Below are positions 1 to 7,564 of a stretch of DNA of 33,620 nt, piece after piece. The stretch covers positions 1 to 33,620 of IMG/VR virus record IMGVR_UViG_3300047455_000203; one strand, given 5' to 3'. Position 1 is the first letter of the stretch. Each line of letters opens with the position of its first letter. The notes beneath the pieces are model-generated. The model was not told where the DNA came from. It made no database searches and saw nothing but the letters and a program-made list of their open reading frames with translations. The stretch is from a virus. A program made the position numbers and the translations under genes.

Positions 1-1
1 A

Positions 2-442
2 TTAATTGTTAACGGAACTGATTATACTTCTTCTGTAAATACTTCAACGAGATCATGGCTTGAAGTAAATGTTAGTTCTTTAAACGATATCAAATGGACT
101 AAAGAGGGTGCCGCTGATTCTGATTACGCTAGCAATAGTTATGTTTTAGTTTTTGCTATTGAAGTTGATGATACGGTTCTTGTAAATGCGCCACACTTAA
201 CTGGTGGAGCAGTGTCGGGATTTTCAACTGTACAATTAATTGCAAATACAAATACTGATGTTATATCACCAACACATACGGGAAGTTCCAGATCTCAAAG
301 CACAGCAACGAATCCCCAAAATCATTTAATCACAAATCTTTCCGATGGTGCTGCAGGAGATCATTCTGCTGAACGTGGTTTCTTGCAAGGTAGAAGACCG
401 CATAGAGGATTACAGTATCCACGTGGATATTATAATAAATAA
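2..442 (+). CDS. Tail fibre-like protein, C-terminal part (5' end outside window)
   Basis: An open frame runs from the window edge (codons in phase from base 2) to a TAA at 440-442, giving 146 residues. The internal GTG at 212 is in the same frame and is an ordinary valine codon, because open coding sequence continues upstream of it. The product is rich in Ser, Thr, Asn and Gly and ends in a basic aromatic tail with the pattern GRRPHRGLQYPRGYYNK. A terminus of this kind is, as I recall it, common on cyanophage fibre and virion surface proteins. A fibre-like protein similar to the downstream fibres follows, which supports a virion role. The domain cannot be named from this fragment. Confidence 0.75.
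   Translation, partial: LIVNGTDYTSSVNTSTRSWLEVNVSSLNDIKWTKEGAADSDYASNSYVLVFAIEVDDTVLVNAPHLTGGAVSGFSTVQLIANTNTDVISPTHTGSSRSQSTATNPQNHLITNLSDGAAGDHSAERGFLQGRRPHRGLQYPRGYYNK
434..441 (+). promoter_or_regulatory. T4-type late promoter, variant AATAAATA
   Basis: AATAAATA overlaps the stop codon of the preceding fibre gene and lies 26 nt before the next ATG (468). It fits the NATAAATA late consensus of T4-like cyanophages, recognised in T4 by gp55 and gp33. The same arrangement recurs before other genes in this window. One mismatch to the T4 TATAAATA makes it weaker than the copies at 7019 or 8296. Confidence 0.5.
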
Positions 443-467
443 GATTAGCAGATAGTCTGGTTTAGAA

Positions 468-1730
468 ATGGCAATTAATTTCCCATCAACTACGGGACAA
501 GCAACTGATGGTTCTTTTACCCATGTAGTTGGTTACGTTACTTATAAATGGAACGGAGTTAGTTGGAACGCTTCTGTTAGTGGTGAAGGTGGTGGTGGTA
601 GTATATCTGATATTAATGAGATCGGAAATGTAGATACAACTGGTTTAGCAACTGGTGAATTTTTTGTGTATGATGGAACCAATTGGTCTCCAAACGACGG
701 CATTGTATACAACACTGGTACTTCAACTGGACTTCACCCACAGTACCTTGTAATAAAAGATGGTACAGGATTAGGATTTGGAACTGGACATACCAGTGGA
801 GATCCTGATGTTTTCTTTGACTGGAATGTAAATAGTACAACAGGAAGTTTAACTATTGGACCCAATACTAGTACTATTGCAACATATGATGTTTATATAA
901 AAGGTAGTGGTGCTAGTGACAGAATATCAATTCTCAATGGCGGCGCAGTTGAGTTGTGTTATGGATCTGACGGAAAAAGATTAGAAACTTCCGCACAGGG
1001 TGTTAATGTTACTGGTGTGATTGCTGCTGAAAGTTTGAGTCTTAGTACTGGTGGACAGATTGATGCTGCTGGATGCACTGTTGACTTCCAAAGTGCTACT
1101 ATTAGTTTTAGTGGTGCAACTATTGGCGGTCTGCAGGGCGAAATTAGTGATGGTGTTGACTTCCACCTTAACCAGTCAACTGCAACTGACGGACAAATTT
1201 TAAGTTGGAATGCTACTGGCGGTGCTCAGGGGACTGGTGATTATGAATGGGTAGCAGGCGGCGGTTCTTATGGAAACTCTGACGTAGATTCACATCTCAA
1301 TATTAGTGGTGCTTCTTCAGGTCAAATCCTCAGTTGGAATGGTTCTGATTATGCTTGGGTAGCAGATCAGACTGGTGGTGGTGGGGCAGCAGGTCTTTCA
1401 GTATCAATTCCTCATGGAGCAACTCAACTTACTAAAACTTTTGTAGCAGCAGATGCCAATAGTATTAGCGGCACAGTTACAGATCAACTTAGAATCTATG
1501 TTCTCCCACAAGGTTCTACATTAACTCTAGGGGATCAATTTTATATTTTTGATATTGGAGATGAAAATCTTTCGGGTAATGCAGCAAGTTATAATATTTC
1601 TATAGCACCACACTCTGGAGATAGAATACAAGGTGCGGCAGCAGATACTCCTTATATAATTGCATCAAATGCGGGATCTGTTCGTTTAATATGGATGGGA
1701 TCAACATACCAATGGCGTGTATTTCAATAA
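468..1730 (+). CDS. Tail fibre-like virion protein (MAINFP family)
   Basis: The product is 420 residues, low in charge and rich in Gly, Ser and Thr. The first ~36 residues (MAINFPSTTGQATDGSFTH and following, with a K-W-N-G-V-S-W motif) are closely related to the start of the 3286-5082 product, which suggests a shared virion attachment module. A Gly-rich linker follows near residue 43. Residues ~225-305 hold two related units of the form D-x-H-L-N...G-Q-I-L-S-W-N-x...Y-x-W-V, separated by Gly-rich spacers. The C-terminus reads like a compact beta-rich domain ending SVRLIWMGSTYQWRVFQ. It is probably a phage fibre or adhesin displayed on the tail or capsid. The exact T4 equivalent is unknown. 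Confidence 0.75.
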   Translation: MAINFPSTTGQATDGSFTHVVGYVTYKWNGVSWNASVSGEGGGGSISDINEIGNVDTTGLATGEFFVYDGTNWSPNDGIVYNTGTSTGLHPQYLVIKDGTGLGFGTGHTSGDPDVFFDWNVNSTTGSLTIGPNTSTIATYDVYIKGSGASDRISILNGGAVELCYGSDGKRLETSAQGVNVTGVIAAESLSLSTGGQIDAAGCTVDFQSATISFSGATIGGLQGEISDGVDFHLNQSTATDGQILSWNATGGAQGTGDYEWVAGGGSYGNSDVDSHLNISGASSGQILSWNGSDYAWVADQTGGGGAAGLSVSIPHGATQLTKTFVAADANSISGTVTDQLRIYVLPQGSTLTLGDQFYIFDIGDENLSGNAASYNISIAPHSGDRIQGAAADTPYIIASNAGSVRLIWMGSTYQWRVFQ

Positions 1731-1733
1731 ATA
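1726..1733 (+). promoter_or_regulatory. T4-type late promoter, variant AATAAATA
   Basis: AATAAATA overlaps the stop of the preceding fibre gene, 13 nt before the ATG at 1747. A purine-rich AAAGGA Shine-Dalgarno element at 1734-1739 sits between motif and start. The expected start site, about 6 nt past the motif, would fall inside or after that element, so the leader would be very short. Confidence 0.4.
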
Positions 1734-1746
1734 AAAGGAAAAACTA

Positions 1747-3183
1747 ATGGCAGCTTTTATTCAAAATAGCGCAGTAAATAGCGTTGGATTAGAACAGCAA
1801 GAATTTGATTTTACAGAACCAGGTATTCCTAAACAAATTCCAATTAATCCTGATGTAAATGGAAATACTACCTGGACTCGTAGTGGTCATTGGGATTGGT
1901 ATGGTGGAGCATTAGCTCAGGATGGAATCATTTATTGCCCTCCATACGGAGAGACAGCAATATTAGCAATTAACACCAAAACTAAAAAAGCATTTACGAT
2001 TGAAGTATCTGGTGTTGTCACCAAAGATCAAACATATGGTTCTTTTGTTGCACATCCAAACGGAAAGCTTTATGGCATGCCAATGGATTGCGGCAATGTT
2101 TTAGAATTTGATCCTATCAATAAATCATATTCTAAATTTGGATCTGGGTCCATTCCAGGACGGAGCGGACCTCTTGGAGGAGGAATGAATCTTTGGGCTA
2201 AAGGAATTGTAGCTCCCAATGGACATATTTACTGTGTTCCTAGTAACTCAAATGAAATTCTTAAAGTAGATGTATACAATAAAACTGCATCTGTATTTGG
2301 TGATACTGGTTATATTGGATCTAGCCCTGATACCGCAACCGGTGATCATGGAGACAGTAAATTTTGTACTGGTATTCTAGTAGGTGATAAAATTTATATG
2401 ATCCCATATAGTGCGAATGATAGCTATATTCAAGGTACTGATTCACCTAACAAGAACTGGATTGTTGGTATTATTGATACTACTAATGATACTATAGATA
2501 CGACTTCTTTTAAGTTTGGGGAAAATGAATTACCACAGATTGATGATAATGCAGCAACTCCTAATAATAATGGTGGCGCTTATGGGTCCGCTAATGGATC
2601 TAGAGTAGGTGCTCCTTTTGAGAGTGCTGTTAAAGGTATAGATGGTAAAATTTATTGTGTGCCTTCCGATTATCCTTATGTTTGTGTTATAGATCCACAG
2701 ACTAACACAATCTCAAGGATGAGTAATACTCCACTCGGTACGGTTGATGGAACTGGTACTTCCACAAAATTTGGATATAACGATCCTAATTATGGATATA
2801 GAGACCAACCTGTTGATTGTGCTATCTTAGCAGCAAATGGTAAGATTTATGGTTATGTTGATGGATTCAATGTAGCACGCCCAGCGCGACCATACGCAAA
2901 TACAATGGTAGAGATTGATACTGAGAATGCAACGCACCGGATAATTGAACTACCAATTACATTAGACGGAGATACTTATAAGAATGCTTTTTGGTTTCCA
3001 TGCTCAGTACTAGGTCCTGATGGAGGAATATATGGTATTCCTTATTTCCAGAATTTTACAAATACCGATGCAGGAACTCCTAATAACTCATCATATGGAG
3101 ACATGCCATGTGTTTGGTTTCCTCCATCAGCATCTCTACCTGCACCATGGATTTTAACTAATAATCAAAACGGAGTATTCTAA
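1747..3183 (+). CDS. Predicted seven-bladed beta-propeller virion protein
   Basis: The 478-residue product has seven spaced repeats of the pattern (D/N)G-x-(I/L)-Y-(C/G)-x-P: AQDGIIYCPP, HPNGKLYGMP, APNGHIYCVP, LVGDKIYMIP, GIDGKIYCVP, AANGKIYGYV and GPDGGIYGIP. Most are followed by a strand containing an I-D-x-x-T-N/K motif. This is how Kelch, NHL or YVTN-like beta-propellers look, and seven repeats imply a seven-bladed disc. No catalytic signature, signal peptide or membrane segment is visible. Set among fibre genes with a late promoter in front, it probably serves as a receptor-binding or fibre-tip domain. The start is supported by an AAAGGA element upstream. The fold is inferred from the repeat pattern alone. 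Confidence 0.7.
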   Translation: MAAFIQNSAVNSVGLEQQEFDFTEPGIPKQIPINPDVNGNTTWTRSGHWDWYGGALAQDGIIYCPPYGETAILAINTKTKKAFTIEVSGVVTKDQTYGSFVAHPNGKLYGMPMDCGNVLEFDPINKSYSKFGSGSIPGRSGPLGGGMNLWAKGIVAPNGHIYCVPSNSNEILKVDVYNKTASVFGDTGYIGSSPDTATGDHGDSKFCTGILVGDKIYMIPYSANDSYIQGTDSPNKNWIVGIIDTTNDTIDTTSFKFGENELPQIDDNAATPNNNGGAYGSANGSRVGAPFESAVKGIDGKIYCVPSDYPYVCVIDPQTNTISRMSNTPLGTVDGTGTSTKFGYNDPNYGYRDQPVDCAILAANGKIYGYVDGFNVARPARPYANTMVEIDTENATHRIIELPITLDGDTYKNAFWFPCSVLGPDGGIYGIPYFQNFTNTDAGTPNNSSYGDMPCVWFPPSASLPAPWILTNNQNGVF

Positions 3184-3260
3184 TGGCAAATCTAAAAGGC
3201 GAAAGACAAGAAAGAGAAGATAAAAAAAGAGAAGATAAAGAAAATGCCCAAAAGCAATAA
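3183..3260 (+). CDS. Tiny highly charged protein
   Basis: A 25-codon frame (MANLKGERQEREDKKREDKE...) has its ATG overlapping the TAA of the propeller gene by one base (TAATG), a typical translational-coupling junction. It ends in the TAA that overlaps the next late promoter. Nearly every residue after position 5 is charged or polar, and it contains a tandem (K/R)-x-E-D-K-K/R-R-E-D-K unit likely to be helical. It is a small protein of unknown role. The junction and the exact fit between neighbours are the only support for it being real. Confidence 0.45.
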   Translation: MANLKGERQEREDKKREDKENAQKQ

Positions 3261-3263
3261 ATA
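3256..3263 (+). promoter_or_regulatory. T4-type late promoter, variant AATAAATA
   Basis: AATAAATA lies 22 nt before the ATG at 3286. It is followed by a strong AAGGAG Shine-Dalgarno element (3270-3275) placed 10 nt before the start. The combination of late motif, AAGGAG and ATGG resembles the sites at 8296 and 21926. Confidence 0.55.
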
Positions 3264-3285
3264 ACACGGAAGGAGCATTTTAGAA

Positions 3286-5082
3286 ATGGCAATCAATTTT
3301 CCTGCAACCTCAGGGCAACCAACAGATGGTAGTTATACACACACTGTTGGTAACATAACATGGTTATGGGATGGAATTACTTGGAGATCTGGAGTTTCTA
3401 GTAGTACAAGTGAATCTGACCCAATATTTACTTCTTCCGCTGCAGGTAGTATTACTTCAACACACATTGCTAATTGGAATGCAGCATACAGTTGGGGTCA
3501 AGGTGGAAATGGTGCCTCAGTAACAACATCAGATACTGCACCTACATCACCTAGTGATGGAGATCTTTGGTGGCAATCCGATACTGGATATTTAAAAATA
3601 TATTACAATGATGGAGATTCAAACCAATGGGTAGATGCTAGTCCTGGAGGTAATGGATCAGGTGGCGGTGGCGGTGGTATTTCACTAGCAAGTTTATCTG
3701 TTACTAGTAACTCTGTTGGTACTGCTGCACTAACATACAATAATGCTAATGGAGTATTTTCATATACTCCACCAGATTTATCAGCATATCTAACCTCGCT
3801 TGGTGATGCTGCTGGTGTTACTACTGCTAAGATAACTAATTGGGATACTGCATATGGTTGGGGTAATCATGCTAATTCTGGTTATCTGACATCATATACA
3901 GAAGTAGATACACTTGATACTGTAACTGGTAGAGGTGGTACTACTACAAACGATATTAATGTTGGAGGAATTGATATTGGTAGTGCAACTTCCATTACCA
4001 GCAGTTCTAATGGTGCTGGATATAATACAATTCTTACAAATAGTAGCACTGGTGATATTTACATAAGAGGTACAGAACTATACATTCAAGACAATGCCAA
4101 TACTAATGCGGCATGGATTCATTGTTTACCAAATGCTGGTGTTAATCTTAATTATGCTGGTGCTACGAAATTTGAAACCACTACTACTGGTGTTACAGTC
4201 ACTGGTGCTCTGACTGCTGGTGGTCTAACCTATCCATCTACCAATGGAACTAGTAATCAAGTACTGTCTAGTGATGGCGCAGGAAATGTACAATGGGCAG
4301 ATCAATCAAGTGGATCTACAGGTCAGACTTATAATATAACAGTAACAGCACCTGCAGTAGGTAATTCATGGTATGATTTAAGCGGTATTGATAGATTAGG
4401 TAGCGTTTCTGGTAGTAATGCATCTATCATTATTAATGAAGGAGATACTATTGAATTTCTTTTAGATAGTTCAGTTACTAATCATCCATTTTATATAAGA
4501 GATACTGCCGGTGGTGCTTCTGTTAGCAACCCAACAGCTTCTATTCAAGGTGCTACATCAGGGCAAGTATCTTGGACACCACAAATAATTAGTGGAGGAT
4601 CTGCTGGATCATATGTTTATGAATGTGGTAGTCATCCTGCTATGGCAGGAACAATTACTGTTCGTGCCAGAAATACTCCCAATGAAATTGATACTCTTGA
4701 TACTGTAACTGGTAGAGGTGCTACTACCACTAATACATTGTCAGTAGGATCTATAAGTGATTCAATAGGTCCACTAAGAAGACTTGGTGTTGAAGTTAAG
4801 AGTGCTGCTTATACATTAGTTGCTAGTGATGCTGGTAAAATGATTGTTCAGTCAGCTGCATCACAGAGCATAAATGTTCCTACTGGATTTACTGCTGGTG
4901 ATATGATTACCATAGTAAATCAAACTGTTGGTAATATAACCATTTTACAAGCTACTGGACTTACTTTATATAATACTGCTGATGCTTCTACTGGTACTAG
5001 AACTTTATCTCAACGTGGAGCATGTACTATTGTGTATACTGATGTTAATATTGCATATATTTCTGGTTCGGGGTTAAGTTGA
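3286..5082 (+). CDS. Tail fibre-like protein with embedded cupredoxin-like domain
   Basis: The product is 598 residues. Residues 1-36 match the N-terminus of the 468-1730 fibre (MAINFPATSGQPTDGSYTH and following). Two copies of a D-T-L-D-T-V-T-G-R-G-x-T-T-T-N motif (residues ~208-222 and ~469-483) bracket the central region. Residues ~346-461 resemble a type-1 copper domain: H400 in TNHPFYI, then C447, H450 and M453 in YECGSHPAM. A Gly-rich linker lies near residues 121-132. The C-terminal ~100 residues (from RRLGVEVKSAAYTLVASDAG) look like a beta-rich fibre-tip domain. It is probably a tail-surface fibre. The copper site is predicted from ligand pattern and spacing. A strong AAGGAG element supports the start. 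Confidence 0.8.
   Translation: MAINFPATSGQPTDGSYTHTVGNITWLWDGITWRSGVSSSTSESDPIFTSSAAGSITSTHIANWNAAYSWGQGGNGASVTTSDTAPTSPSDGDLWWQSDTGYLKIYYNDGDSNQWVDASPGGNGSGGGGGGISLASLSVTSNSVGTAALTYNNANGVFSYTPPDLSAYLTSLGDAAGVTTAKITNWDTAYGWGNHANSGYLTSYTEVDTLDTVTGRGGTTTNDINVGGIDIGSATSITSSSNGAGYNTILTNSSTGDIYIRGTELYIQDNANTNAAWIHCLPNAGVNLNYAGATKFETTTTGVTVTGALTAGGLTYPSTNGTSNQVLSSDGAGNVQWADQSSGSTGQTYNITVTAPAVGNSWYDLSGIDRLGSVSGSNASIIINEGDTIEFLLDSSVTNHPFYIRDTAGGASVSNPTASIQGATSGQVSWTPQIISGGSAGSYVYECGSHPAMAGTITVRARNTPNEIDTLDTVTGRGATTTNTLSVGSISDSIGPLRRLGVEVKSAAYTLVASDAGKMIVQSAASQSINVPTGFTAGDMITIVNQTVGNITILQATGLTLYNTADASTGTRTLSQRGACTIVYTDVNIAYISGSGLS
4321..4668 (+). other. Cupredoxin-like domain inside the fibre gene
   Basis: This segment encodes fibre residues 346-461. 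It has the linear signature of a type-1 copper protein: an early His (H400, codon at 4483) followed by C447-G-S-H450-P-A-M453 near the domain end. The Cys-x-x-His-Pro-x-Met spacing is that of amicyanin, whereas plastocyanin has four residues between His and Met. Flanking strands (EGDTIEFLLDSS, GSYVYECG, GTITVRA) fit a cupredoxin sandwich. Whether it binds copper is inference. Confidence 0.65.
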
Positions 5083-5083
5083 T

Positions 5084-7015
5084 ATGATGCAACAAATGTT
5101 AGTCGGTGGACATACTCCCTTAAATGATTACGGACAAGTAGGATATACAAATCCCGGAACTTATACTTGGGTAGCACCAGCTGGTGTTACAAGTGTTTGT
5201 GCTGTTTGTGTAGGTGGTGGTGCTGGTGGAGATAATGGGTGGGGTACTAATTCCGGTGGAGGCGGTGGTCTTGGTTGGAAAAATAATATTTTGGTAACTC
5301 CCGGTCAGTCATATACTGTGGTTGTTGGTAATCATGGGTCTGGTGCAGGTCAGGACTACAGTTCTGGTGATGGAACAGCAGGTGAAGATTCATACTTTAT
5401 TAGTTTAACTACAGTAAAGGGAGGTGGAGCATTTACATCTGGTAGTGGTGGTGGTTATGTTGGTGATGGTGGTGGCAATGGTGGAAATGGTGTAACATCA
5501 AATAGTGGTGACGGCGGTGGTGGTGGCGGCGCAGCTGGATATTCAGGTAACGGAGGAGACGGATCAGGCGCTGGTCCCGGTGGAAATGGAAGCGGCGGTG
5601 GCGGTGGCGGTGGTGCTAGAGGTGTATATGGTAGTACAGGTGGCACAGAAGAATATGCCGGACGTGGTGGTGGTGTAGGAATAAACGGAGAAGGGGCAAG
5701 TGGTACTGGTGGTCAAGATTCTACTAATAATAGAAATGGCACAGCAGGATACCAGGGTTCGGGTGTTATATATGGAGGAGGAGGATTTATGGGTCCTCAA
5801 GTAAATCTAGGTCAAGTTTTTGGAAGAGGAGGATCTGACGGAGGTCATGGTGCTGTAAGAATTATTTGGGGACCTGGAAGATCATTCCCAATAGATGAAC
5901 CCACAATTACTATTACCTCTCCATATAATACTGTTGCGTATAATTCAACAATGGTCATATATTTTGACCTGTCAGAAAATTCCACAGATTTCGCAGTCGG
6001 TGATATCACTGTTACTAATGGTTCCCTTTCTAACTTTACTGGTAGTGGTGTCTCGTATAGTGCTCTGTTTACCCCGGTCGCAACTATTGGTGTTACTGCA
6101 ACTATCTCGGTTGCGTCAAATTCATTTTCGGATGCTCAAGGAAACTTTAATATAGATGGTAATGACCCCAATAATTCTATAGACATTAATATTATTGCAA
6201 ATCCTGTAGGGCAACAAGCATATACAAGTGCCGGTACTTACCAGTGGACTGCTCCTGCTGATGTTACGTCTGTATGTGCAGTTTGTGTAGGTGGTGGTGG
6301 TCATGGATATGATCAGAATGAAGCAGGATCTGGATCAAATAATATTCCTGGCGGTGGTGGTGGATTGGGTTGGAAAAATAATATTGCAGTAACTCCTGGT
6401 CAAACATATACTGTTAAGGTTGGTGGTCAAAGCTTTGATAGCTTAGCAATTCCTGGATCAGCTAATCCTGGTCAAGGTGGTGGAACTTCATATTTCATTG
6501 ATGACACAACTGTATATGGCGGTGGTGGCGGTGTACTTAATTACACTGGTGGTGGATATGGTGGTGATGGCGGCGGTGAAGGTGGTGGTGTAAACGTTGT
6601 TACTGGAGCCCATTGGGCTGGTGGCGGTGCTGGTGGATATACTGGTGATGGCGGTAAAGGTGGATATGCTTCTACTTCTGCTGCTGGTGCTGGATCAGGC
6701 GGTGGCGGTGGCGGCGGCGGTGGTACATCATTCCCTGCTGGTGGCGGTGGCGGTGTAGGAATCTACGGTCAAGGTGCTGATGGTGCTGCTGGATCTGGTC
6801 TTGGCGGTGGCGGCGGTGGTTCTGGTGGAACTAATGGTACTGCTGGATCTGGTGGTAATGGTAGCGTCAGAGGTAACGGTGGTACTTATGGAGGCGGCGG
6901 AGGATGCGGAGGTTCGGGAAGCATCGGTTCTGGTGGAATTGGTGGTGGAGGTGCAGTAAGAATTATTTGGGGATCTGGAAGAGCATTCCCATCAACCAAT
7001 ACAACAGACCAGTAA
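5084..7015 (+). CDS. Glycine-rich duplicated adhesin with central Ig-like domain
   Basis: The product is 643 residues. Two homologous halves (residues ~19-268 and ~377-640) each start with a motif like GTYxWxAPAxVTSVCAVCVGGG, continue through GGGGGLGWKNNI-VTPGQ-YTV and a long run rich in Gly-Gly-x, and end with GAVRIIWGxGRxFP. Between them, residues ~275-372 resemble a bacterial Ig-like (Big) domain, with DITVTNGSLSNFTG and a closing SFSDAQGNFN. Poly-glycine segments of this density form polyglycine-II sandwiches in some T-even-like adhesins such as phage S16 gp38, so a receptor-binding role is plausible by analogy. ATG lies one base after the upstream TGA, and no separate promoter is seen. 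Confidence 0.8.
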   Translation: MMQQMLVGGHTPLNDYGQVGYTNPGTYTWVAPAGVTSVCAVCVGGGAGGDNGWGTNSGGGGGLGWKNNILVTPGQSYTVVVGNHGSGAGQDYSSGDGTAGEDSYFISLTTVKGGGAFTSGSGGGYVGDGGGNGGNGVTSNSGDGGGGGGAAGYSGNGGDGSGAGPGGNGSGGGGGGGARGVYGSTGGTEEYAGRGGGVGINGEGASGTGGQDSTNNRNGTAGYQGSGVIYGGGGFMGPQVNLGQVFGRGGSDGGHGAVRIIWGPGRSFPIDEPTITITSPYNTVAYNSTMVIYFDLSENSTDFAVGDITVTNGSLSNFTGSGVSYSALFTPVATIGVTATISVASNSFSDAQGNFNIDGNDPNNSIDINIIANPVGQQAYTSAGTYQWTAPADVTSVCAVCVGGGGHGYDQNEAGSGSNNIPGGGGGLGWKNNIAVTPGQTYTVKVGGQSFDSLAIPGSANPGQGGGTSYFIDDTTVYGGGGGVLNYTGGGYGGDGGGEGGGVNVVTGAHWAGGGAGGYTGDGGKGGYASTSAAGAGSGGGGGGGGGTSFPAGGGGGVGIYGQGADGAAGSGLGGGGGGSGGTNGTAGSGGNGSVRGNGGTYGGGGGCGGSGSIGSGGIGGGGAVRIIWGSGRAFPSTNTTDQ

Positions 7016-7018
7016 CCC

Positions 7019-7026
7019 TATAAATA
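7019..7026 (+). promoter_or_regulatory. T4-type late promoter TATAAATA
   Basis: A perfect TATAAATA begins 3 nt after the stop of the glycine-rich adhesin and lies 24 nt before the ATG at 7051. It probably drives the three-gene run 7051-8289. A perfect 14-nt palindrome (7026-7039) begins at its last base and covers the expected transcription start. Confidence 0.75.
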
Positions 7027-7050
7027 TGATTATAATCATGTTTAATAATT

Positions 7051-7221
7051 ATGGATTCCGTAACTCTCCGATCTGAATTTGAAGGTCAACTCAAAGATGC
7101 AGAAGCAAAAATTGCTCAAGCAGAAGAGCAACTTACTAAATTGAAAGAATATAAAATTAAGTTGGTTGGTGGTTTAGAAACTCTAGATCTACTTTCAAAA
7201 GAAGAAACAAAAGAAGAATGA
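7051..7221 (+). CDS. Small coiled-coil protein
   Basis: This is a 56-residue frame (MDSVTLRSEFEGQLKDAEAK and following). Residues ~6-36 show regular heptad spacing with many Ala, Glu, Lys and Leu residues, so it is very likely one amphipathic helix or coiled coil. It lies 24 nt behind a perfect late promoter and ends 7 nt before the next gene, which fits a real small late gene. Similar small helical proteins occur among cyanophage virion genes, but I cannot assign a function. Confidence 0.7.
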   Translation: MDSVTLRSEFEGQLKDAEAKIAQAEEQLTKLKEYKIKLVGGLETLDLLSKEETKEE

Positions 7222-7228
7222 TTCCATC

Positions 7229-7564
7229 ATGGCAGCAATCCCACTAAATCTATTACTGGAGAAAGGAACGGACTTTGATGCCACCTTTAATATCCAGAAT
7301 GAAGATAACACAACTCCTCTTAACCTGACTGGATATACAGCAGCTGCTAAGATGCGTCGTAGTTATTATTCAACAACTTCTACAGATTTTACTGTCGGGT
7401 TTGTTGATCGTTATAATGGTATTTTAAAAATTTCAATGACTAATGCAGATACAGCAGCATTAGATCCTAGACGTTATGTTTATGATATTGTATTGACATC
7501 CTCCCAAGGAATAAAAACTAGAGTTATTGAAGGTATCTTAGAAGTAACACCGGGAGTTGTTTGA
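7229..7564 (+). CDS. Small virion structural protein, possibly BppU-N-like
   Basis: The product is 111 residues with no signal peptide or membrane segment. The pattern EKGTDFDATFNI...LNLTGYTAAAKMR...DPRRYVYDIVLTSSQG...VIEGILEVTPGVV alternates beta strands. It resembles the Ig-like N-terminal domain of baseplate upper proteins or similar modules (ligand-free beta sandwich with a L-T-G-Y motif). Its stop overlaps the next ATG by 4 nt, so the two are probably translated together and may act in the same virion substructure. The assignment to a domain family is tentative. Confidence 0.7.
   Translation: MAAIPLNLLLEKGTDFDATFNIQNEDNTTPLNLTGYTAAAKMRRSYYSTTSTDFTVGFVDRYNGILKISMTNADTAALDPRRYVYDIVLTSSQGIKTRVIEGILEVTPGVV

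Noticed and set aside
212-442. Separate 76-residue gene with GTG start
   Set aside because: The frame is open to the window edge upstream, so it is the end of a longer gene.
5455-5646. Proline-rich frame on the - strand
   Set aside because: It is the reverse complement of Gly-Gly codon runs in the adhesin gene; composition explains it.
5455-6960. Gly-codon microsatellite or CRISPR-like repeat
   Set aside because: Repeats are irregular GGT/GGC codons in one protein frame with no spacers of constant length.
7561-7563. TTG start for the 241-residue virion protein
   Set aside because: The ATG at 7564 forms a standard ATGA coupling junction and gives the better N-terminus.
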